64,000 nt of DNA, from the NCBI GenBank assembly GCA_963839955.1, contig CAWIXB010000001.1:3224001-3288000 (forward strand). Reading direction: 5' to 3'. Positions within the stretch are counted from its first letter, which is position 1; the number at the start of each line of letters is the position of its first letter. The notes beneath the pieces are model-generated. The model was not told where the DNA came from. It ran no database searches and saw only the letters and a list, made by a program, of their open reading frames with translations. Source of the stretch: CAWIXB01 sp963839955 (GTDB lineage: Bacteria > Actinomycetota > Actinomycetes > JACCUZ01). Position numbers and translations under genes: made by a program. Shown here one piece after another: positions 58,450 through 64,000 of the stretch.

Positions 58450-60381
58450 CTACAACCTCACCAACAGCATCGCGCCGACCACCAGGACCGCGCCCCCGAG
58501 CATCGACAGCGCGTAGGAGCGGACGAAGCCGGTCTGCAGGCGCCGGAACCGTCCCGACGTTCCGCCGATCAGCGCGGCGAGACCGTTGACTGCGCCGTCG
58601 ACGCCCTTGTTGTCGAAGTAGACGAGCCATCGCGTGAGGTACTGACCCGGCCGCATGAGCAGCGACTCGTTGACGTCGTCCTGGTAGAGGTCGCGCCGGG
58701 CAGCCCGGGTGAGCCACGAGCCGGCCGGCGCCACCTCGGGCACCGGGCGACGCTGGTACAGGGCCCACCCGAGGACCGCGCCCACGGCCACGAGCGCCAA
58801 CGTCATCGTGGTGATGGACCAGACGGGCAGTACCGGTGACTCCTCACCGTGCTCGCCCACGACCGGTTCGAGCCAGTGGGTGATGGCTCCCGTGGGACCC
58901 AGCACCAGACCGAGCCCGGCCGAACCGATCGCCAGCACCATGAGCGGCACGGTCATCACTGCCGGGGACTCGTGTGGGTGCACGTCGGGCGTCCAGCGCC
59001 GCTTGCTGTGGAACGTCATGACGAACAGCCGGGTCATGTAGAAGGCGGTGACGCCGGCACCCACCAACGCGGCACCGCCGAACACCCACGGCCGCCAGCC
59101 GTCACCGACGAACGCCGCCTCGATGATCTTGTCCTTGCTCCAGTAGCCGGACAGCCCCGGGAACCCGATGATCGCGAGCCAGCCGATCATGAACGTCACC
59201 CACGTCACCTTCATGACCGCGGACAGGCCGCCGAAGCGCCGCATGTCGACCTGGTCGTCCATCCCGTGCATCACCGAGCCGGCGCCGAGGAACAGGCCGG
59301 CCTTGAAGAACCCGTGGGTGAGCAGGTGGAAGATGGCGAACGCGTAGCCCACCGGACCGAGAGCGGCAGCCAGCATCATGTAGCCGATCTGGCTCATCGT
59401 CGAGGCCGCCAACGCCTTCTTGATGTCATCCTTGGCGGTGCCGATGATCGCCCCGAACAGCAGGGTCAGCGCTCCGACTATGGCGACGACCAGCTGTGCG
59501 TCGGGGGCGCCGTCGAAGACCGGTGCGGACCGCACGACGAGGTAGACACCCGCCGTCACCATGGTTGCGGCGTGGATGAGGGCGGACACCGGAGTCGGAC
59601 CGGCCATCGCGTCGCCCAGCCAGGACTGGAGCGGGAACTGGGCCGACTTGCCGCACGCGCCGAGCAGCAGCATCAGGCCGATCGCGGTCAGCGCGCCCTC
59701 GCTCGCGTCGCCGGCACGCGCGAACACCCCCTCGAAGCTCAGCGTGCCGAACTGCACGAACATGATCATGATGGCGATGGAGAGGCCGAAGTCACCGACG
59801 CGGTTGGCGATGAACGCCTTCTTGGCCGCGGCGGCATAGGCCGGCACGTGGCTCCAGAACCCGATGAGCAGGTACGACGCGAGCCCGACGCCCTCCCACC
59901 CGACGTAGAGCAGCAGGTAGCTGTCGGCCAGCACCAGCAGGAGCATCGCCGCGACGAAGAGGTTGAGGTAGCCGAAGAACCGGCGCCTGTCCCGGTCGTG
60001 CTCCATGTAGCCGATGGAGTAGATGTGGATGAGCGACCCCACACCGGTGACCAGCAGCACGAAACACATCGAGAGCTGGTCGACGAGCAGGCCTGCCTCG
60101 ACCTGAAGGCCGCCGGCGGGCACCCAGTCGAACAGGTGCTGCGAGATCGCCCGGTCCTCGGCGTCGCGGCCGAGCATCGCGAAGAACATGACGGCGCCGA
60201 CGACGAATGCTGCGGCCGGTGCGAGCGTCCCGATCAGGTGTCCGACACGGTCGGTGCGCCGTCCCCCGAGCAGCAGCACCACGGCCCCGGCGAGCGGCAG
60301 CGCGATGAGCAGCCACGCGAGGGTGAAGACCCCGGAGGCTTCTGCTGCCTGCGGGGCCTGCACGGCCAGAATTGTCGTCAT
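58450..60381 (-). CDS. nuoL: NADH dehydrogenase subunit L, cluster 2
   Basis: A 643-residue subunit with VGWEGVGLASYLLIGFW, LLLGACGKSAQFPLQSWLGD and AMAGPTPVSALIHAATMVTA. KDDIKKALAASTMSQIGYMM follows, as does the long C-terminal lateral helix region ending in FVRSYALSMLGGAVLVVGAM. It lies 12 bases after nuoK. Standard actinobacterial NuoL. Confidence 0.96.
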   Translation of the reverse strand: MTTILAVQAPQAAEASGVFTLAWLLIALPLAGAVVLLLGGRRTDRVGHLIGTLAPAAAFVVGAVMFFAMLGRDAEDRAISQHLFDWVPAGGLQVEAGLLVDQLSMCFVLLVTGVGSLIHIYSIGYMEHDRDRRRFFGYLNLFVAAMLLLVLADSYLLLYVGWEGVGLASYLLIGFWSHVPAYAAAAKKAFIANRVGDFGLSIAIMIMFVQFGTLSFEGVFARAGDASEGALTAIGLMLLLGACGKSAQFPLQSWLGDAMAGPTPVSALIHAATMVTAGVYLVVRSAPVFDGAPDAQLVVAIVGALTLLFGAIIGTAKDDIKKALAASTMSQIGYMMLAAALGPVGYAFAIFHLLTHGFFKAGLFLGAGSVMHGMDDQVDMRRFGGLSAVMKVTWVTFMIGWLAIIGFPGLSGYWSKDKIIEAAFVGDGWRPWVFGGAALVGAGVTAFYMTRLFVMTFHSKRRWTPDVHPHESPAVMTVPLMVLAIGSAGLGLVLGPTGAITHWLEPVVGEHGEESPVLPVWSITTMTLALVAVGAVLGWALYQRRPVPEVAPAGSWLTRAARRDLYQDDVNESLLMRPGQYLTRWLVYFDNKGVDGAVNGLAALIGGTSGRFRRLQTGFVRSYALSMLGGAVLVVGAMLLVRL

Positions 60382-60393
60382 CAGGTGGCGGTC

Positions 60394-60693
60394 CTAGTAC
60401 CTCAGCAGGTTGGCGCCGTCGACGGAGGCCGAGCGACGGGTGCGGAAGATCGTGACGATGATGGCGAGCCCGACCACGACCTCGGCCGCGGCCACGACCA
60501 TGACGAAGAACGCGATGACCTGACCGTCGAGGTTGCCGTGCATCCGCGCGAAGGTCACGAAGGCCAGGTTGGTCGCGTTGAGCATCAGCTCGACGCACAT
60601 GAAGACGACGATGGCGTTGCGGCGGAGCAGCACACCTGCGCTGCCGATAGAGAAGAGCACCGCGGAGAGGTAGATGTAGTTCATGGGGTTCAC
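60394..60693 (-). CDS. nuoK: NADH dehydrogenase subunit K, cluster 2
   Basis: 99 residues, three helices, with buried glutamates in MCVELMLNATNLAFV and AAAEVVVGLAIIVTIFR. The ATG at 60693 overlaps the nuoJ stop by four bases. It is typical in size, without the charged tail seen in the cluster 1 copy. Confidence 0.96.
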   Translation of the reverse strand: MNPMNYIYLSAVLFSIGSAGVLLRRNAIVVFMCVELMLNATNLAFVTFARMHGNLDGQVIAFFVMVVAAAEVVVGLAIIVTIFRTRRSASVDGANLLRY

Positions 60694-61547
60694 GGCTGCT
60701 CCTCTCCCTCCTGATCAGTTACGGCCCCACGGTCCTCGAGCGCCTCCTGGACGTCGCGCGTGTGGTCGTCGCCCGGCTCCCGCCCTCGTTCGGTCTCGCG
60801 GACGGCGACCTCGCCGCCGGGCACCCGGCGGATGTCGCCGCGCGCGGCCAGCACCTGCGAGACGGAGATGTCGGCGGCTGAGCCGTCGGGGAGCAGGGCG
60901 GGAGTGTCGACCGCGTTGTGCCTCGCGTAGACACCGGGGCCGGGAAGAGCGCCCTGCCGGCCCTCGAGGAAACGCTGCTCCGAGCGTTCTCGCTGGGTCG
61001 CCCGCTGCTCGGTCCGCTCGCGGTGAGCCAGGATCATGGCGCCGAGCGCGGCGGTGATCAGCAGCGCACTCGTCACCTCGAAGGCGAAGACGTAGCGCGA
61101 GAAGATGAGGTTCGCGAGGCCGGGGACGTTGCCGTCGGCGTTGGCTTCCTTCAGGCCGCGGTTGGTGACGATCGCGTCGCCGAGGCCGAAGAGGAGCAGC
61201 CCGGCGAGGCCGATCGCGGCGAGCACCGCAGCGGCGCGCTGACCGCGCAGCGTCTCGACGAGTGAGTCGGCCGAGTCGACGCCGACGAGCATCAGCACGA
61301 AGAGGAACAGCATCATCACGGCGCCGGTGTAGACGACCACCTGCACGACACCGAGGAACGGCGCGTCCTGGGCGAGGTAGAGCGCGGCTAGGCAGAGCAT
61401 CACCAGGGCCAGCAGCAGGGCGCTGTGCACGGCCTTCTTGGAGTAGAGCATGCCGAGGGCGGCGAGCACCGCGACCGGCCCGAGCAGCCAGAAGGCGACG
61501 GCCTCGCTCGTCGGCGTGTCGGTCACTGCCGCGGCGAACGTGGTCAC
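60690..61547 (-). CDS. nuoJ: NADH dehydrogenase subunit J, cluster 2
   Basis: 285 residues from the GTG at 61547, which overlaps the nuoI stop (GTGA). The five-helix core (about 1-175) has KKAVHSALLLALVMLCLAAL and LGVVQVVVYTGAVMMLFLFV. A hydrophilic C-terminal extension of about 110 residues follows (REREQ- and Asp/Glu-rich), as in many actinobacterial NuoJ. The in-frame reading upstream to 61808 is a shadow of nuoI. Confidence 0.94.
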   Translation of the reverse strand: MTTFAAAVTDTPTSEAVAFWLLGPVAVLAALGMLYSKKAVHSALLLALVMLCLAALYLAQDAPFLGVVQVVVYTGAVMMLFLFVLMLVGVDSADSLVETLRGQRAAAVLAAIGLAGLLLFGLGDAIVTNRGLKEANADGNVPGLANLIFSRYVFAFEVTSALLITAALGAMILAHRERTEQRATQRERSEQRFLEGRQGALPGPGVYARHNAVDTPALLPDGSAADISVSQVLAARGDIRRVPGGEVAVRETERGREPGDDHTRDVQEALEDRGAVTDQEGEEQP

Positions 61548-62116
61548 TCCTGCCCCCCGTCGGCGTTCTCGTCGGCAACCCGCGCCGCGACGTAGTCCTC
61601 CTGGGCGCGCGTCGCGCGGCTCACCCGGCCGCGGTAGTAGTCCTGCTCGTCGTAGCCCTCGACCATCGGGTGCGGTGCCTCGGCCATGCCCGGCAGCATC
61701 GGGCCGAGCAGGTCCTGCCTCTCGAAGATGAGGCTCTCCCGGCTGAAGTCGGCCAGCTCGTACTCGTTGGACATCGTCAGCGCGCGGGTGGGGCAGGCCT
61801 CGATGCACAGGCCGCAGAAGATGCAGCGCAGGTAGTTGATCTGGTAGACGCGGCCGTAGCGCTCACCCGGCGAGAACCGCGCCTCCTCCGTGTTGTCGGC
61901 ACCCTCGACGTAGATGGCGTCGGCCGGGCAGGCCCATGCGCACAGCTCGCACCCGATGCACTTCTCGAGGCCGTCCGGGTGGCGGTTGAGCACGTGCCGG
62001 CCATGGAAGCGCGGCTCGGTCGGCTTCTTCTCCTCGGGGTACTGCTCGGTCACGACCTTCTTGAACATCGTCCCGAACGTCACACCGAAGCCTCTGACCT
62101 GGTCGACGAGGGTCAC
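61544..62116 (-). CDS. nuoI: NADH dehydrogenase subunit I (two 4Fe-4S clusters), cluster 2
   Basis: 190 residues. The cluster ligands are C53-x2-C56-x2-C59-x3-C63 and C98-x2-C101-x2-C104-x3-C108, with RFHGRHVLNRHPDGLEKCIG before the first motif, the form usual in full 14-subunit complexes. An ATGA overlap joins it to nuoH. The C-terminus is acidic. It is canonical, in contrast to the NuoI of cluster 1. Confidence 0.97.
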   Translation of the reverse strand: MTLVDQVRGFGVTFGTMFKKVVTEQYPEEKKPTEPRFHGRHVLNRHPDGLEKCIGCELCAWACPADAIYVEGADNTEEARFSPGERYGRVYQINYLRCIFCGLCIEACPTRALTMSNEYELADFSRESLIFERQDLLGPMLPGMAEAPHPMVEGYDEQDYYRGRVSRATRAQEDYVAARVADENADGGQE

Positions 62117-63414
62117 TGGTCATCCTCCGTCCGCCCTGCCAGGGCCGGCTGCGCCGGGAGCTCCTGGCCGGGCATCGGCGGCACGGGGTGCCCGCCCGCC
62201 ATCGGGTCGAAGTCCGTCTCCGGTTCGTCCTGCGTCTCGGCTGCGGCCCTGCGTACCGCGATGGCGTCCCAGATGAAGCTGAGTACCAGGAACACGCCGA
62301 GCGCGCCACCGAGCCAGATGAGGTACTGGCGCGCGGAGATGTCGTACTCGGTGTTGATCGCGCGGAACGTGGCGACGGCCAGCAGCCAGGCGAGGGCGGC
62401 CGGGATCAGCAGCTTCCAGCCGAGCGCCATGAACTGGTCGTAACGCAGCCGGGGCAGCGTGCCACGCAGCCAGATGAAGAAGAACAGGAAGAGCAGCACC
62501 TTGACGATGAACCACAGGATCGGCCACCAGCCGGAGTTGGCGCCCTCCCAGATGCTGGTCAGGCCGAACGGCGCGTGCCAGCCGCCCAGGAAGAGCGTCG
62601 TGGCCAGGGCCGAGACGGTGACCATGTTGATGTACTCGGCGAGGAAGAACAGCGCGAACTTCAACGAGCTGTACTCCGTGTGGAACCCGCCGACGAGCTC
62701 GCCCTCGGCCTCGGGCAGGTCGAAGGGCGCGCGGTTGGTCTCGCCCACCATTGACACGACGTAGATGAGGAACGAAGGGAGCAGCAGGATGGCGTACCAG
62801 ACCTGGTTCTGCGCCTCGACGATCTCCGACGTCGACATCGACCCGGCGTAGAGGAAGACGCCGACGAACGAGAGGCCCATCGCGACCTCGTAGGAGATCA
62901 TCTGCGCCGACGAGCGCAGCCCGCCGAGCAGCGGATAGGTCGAACCGCTGGACCAGCCGGCGAGCACGATGCCGTAGATGCCCACCGAACCGACGGCGAG
63001 GATGTAGAGCACGGCGACCGGCAGGTCTGTCAGCTGCAGCGCCGTGGCGTGTCCGAACATCGAGACCTCGGGGCCGAACGGGATGACGGCAAAGGTCATG
63101 AACGCCGGCACGACCGCGAACAGCGGCGCGAGGATGAACACCGCGCGGTCGGCGGCCTTCGGGATGATGTCTTCCTTGAAGGCGAGCTTGACGCCGTCGG
63201 CGAGGCTCTGCAGCAGGCCGAAGGGACCGTGGCGGTTGGGGCCGATGCGGTGCTGCATGCGCGCGACGACGCGCCGCTCCCACCAGATCGTGAACAGCGT
63301 CATCAGCACGAGGAAGGCGAAGATGGCGACTGCCTTGATGATGACCAGCCACCACGGGATCGGCTGGTCGGCACCGAAACCGGAGACGTCGGGCGAGGCG
63401 AGCAGGTAAGTCAC
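62113..63414 (-). CDS. nuoH: NADH dehydrogenase subunit H, cluster 2
   Basis: A 433-residue membrane subunit. It has MQHRIGPNRHGPFGLLQSLA, KEDIIPKAADR, and ETNRAPFDLPEAEGELVGGF followed by HTEYSSLKFALFFLAEY, which carry the acidic residues of the quinone-side channel. The C-terminal ~60 residues are a hydrophilic tail. It starts four bases inside the end of nuoG. Cluster 1 NuoH is shorter and has a divergent acidic loop. Confidence 0.96.
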   Translation of the reverse strand: MTYLLASPDVSGFGADQPIPWWLVIIKAVAIFAFLVLMTLFTIWWERRVVARMQHRIGPNRHGPFGLLQSLADGVKLAFKEDIIPKAADRAVFILAPLFAVVPAFMTFAVIPFGPEVSMFGHATALQLTDLPVAVLYILAVGSVGIYGIVLAGWSSGSTYPLLGGLRSSAQMISYEVAMGLSFVGVFLYAGSMSTSEIVEAQNQVWYAILLLPSFLIYVVSMVGETNRAPFDLPEAEGELVGGFHTEYSSLKFALFFLAEYINMVTVSALATTLFLGGWHAPFGLTSIWEGANSGWWPILWFIVKVLLFLFFFIWLRGTLPRLRYDQFMALGWKLLIPAALAWLLAVATFRAINTEYDISARQYLIWLGGALGVFLVLSFIWDAIAVRRAAAETQDEPETDFDPMAGGHPVPPMPGQELPAQPALAGRTEDDQ

Positions 63415-64000
63415 TTGTCACCGCCAGCCGAGAGTCGCACGACCGAGCCGGAGTGCGCACCGAGATCGCGCCTGACGTGGCAGCCGGTGGAGGCCGCAGG
63501 GAGCCACACCACCCGGTCGGGCATGTCGCGCACCACGAACGCCGGCACGGTGACCGACCCGGTGGCGGTCGACACCGTCAACTGGTCGCCGTCCGCGACG
63601 CCGGCCTCCGCGGCGGTGGCCGCCGAGAGCCGCGCCGCGGCGGAGCGTGCCGTCCCGGCCAGGAACGGCTCGCCCTCCTGCAGCCGACCCTCGTCGAGCA
63701 GCAGGTGCCACGTGGCCAGCTCGGCCTCGCCCGCTCCGGGCTCGGGCAGTGCCGTCGCGCTCGCTGGCACCGGCGCAGGACCAGCGGCCCGCGCACCGTC
63801 CCACGTGCCGAGCTCGGCGAGCTCGCGTCGCGCGGCAGCCACGTCGGGCAAGCCGAGGTCCACGCCCATCTGTGCGGCCAGCGAGTGCAGCACCCGGACG
63901 TCGGGCATCGCGTCGGTGCCCCGCAGGACCTCGTCGAAGGGCCGGTGTCGACCCTCCCAGTCGAGGAACGTGCCGGCCTTCTCCACGACGGGTGAGACCG
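63411..64000 (-). CDS. nuoG: NADH dehydrogenase subunit G, C-terminal part only
   Basis: Only the last ~196 codons are in the window; the gene continues past base 64000. The visible part is the molybdopterin-dinucleotide-binding-like C-terminal domain of NuoG, with KAGTFLDWEGRHRPFDEVLR, AGVADGDQLTVSTATGSVTV and VVWLPAASTGCHVRRDLGA. Position before nuoH confirms the assignment. Its presence shows that the second cluster keeps the NADH-input module that cluster 1 has lost. Confidence 0.92.
   Translation of the reverse strand, partial: VSPVVEKAGTFLDWEGRHRPFDEVLRGTDAMPDVRVLHSLAAQMGVDLGLPDVAAARRELAELGTWDGARAAGPAPVPASATALPEPGAGEAELATWHLLLDEGRLQEGEPFLAGTARSAAARLSAATAAEAGVADGDQLTVSTATGSVTVPAFVVRDMPDRVVWLPAASTGCHVRRDLGAHSGSVVRLSAGGDK

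Overview
This window is high-GC actinobacterial chromosome, most likely from a Nocardioides-like member of the Nocardioidaceae. Four things point there: strong G/C third-position bias, many GTG and TTG starts, start/stop overlaps of the ATGA/GTGA type, and actinobacterial gene neighbourhoods (mce/yrbE/mkl, the PspC-kinase module, korAB beside nuo, nuoN followed by a polyprenyl synthase). The genus is an inference. I see no insertion sequence, prophage or CRISPR array.

Region 1 (1-29.2 kb, almost all minus strand) is core information processing: rpsJ (partial), tuf, fusA, rpsG, rpsL, a small repeat-rich membrane protein, rpoC, rpoB, rplL, rplJ, rplA, rplK, nusG, secE and tRNA-Trp. A complete Mce lipid-import operon (mkl, yrbEA, yrbEB, mceA-F, two Mce-associated proteins) lies between rplL and rpoB, where most bacteria have rplL next to rpoB.

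Region 2 (29.4-41.1 kb) holds mixed housekeeping genes: an aminotransferase, adenosine deaminase, a MurB fused to a glycosyltransferase-like N-terminal half, a MaoC-type dehydratase pair, a small membrane protein, rpmG and tRNA-Met/Thr/Tyr. A PspC membrane protein stands divergent from a PspC-sensor histidine kinase and its LuxR-type regulator. YajQ and HtpX follow.

Region 3 (41.2-53.2 kb) is a respiratory block. A ten-gene complex I-like operon reads nuoA-B-C-H-I-J-K-L-M-N and lacks nuoD, E, F and G. It is divergent from korAB, which encode a 2-oxoacid:ferredoxin oxidoreductase. The composition suggests a ferredoxin-fed, proton-pumping complex without the NADH-input module that may borrow NuoD from elsewhere.

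Region 4 (53.2-64 kb) starts with an 84-bp nested palindrome and a RarD-type transporter. Then comes the distal part of a second nuo operon (nuoG partial, H, I, J, K, L, M, N) with a polyprenyl diphosphate synthase at its end, probably for the menaquinone side chain. The upstream genes of this second operon lie beyond base 64000.

Several core proteins (NusG, L10, NuoI of the first cluster, the small Pro/Gln protein) carry low-complexity extensions encoded by short tandem or direct DNA repeats.
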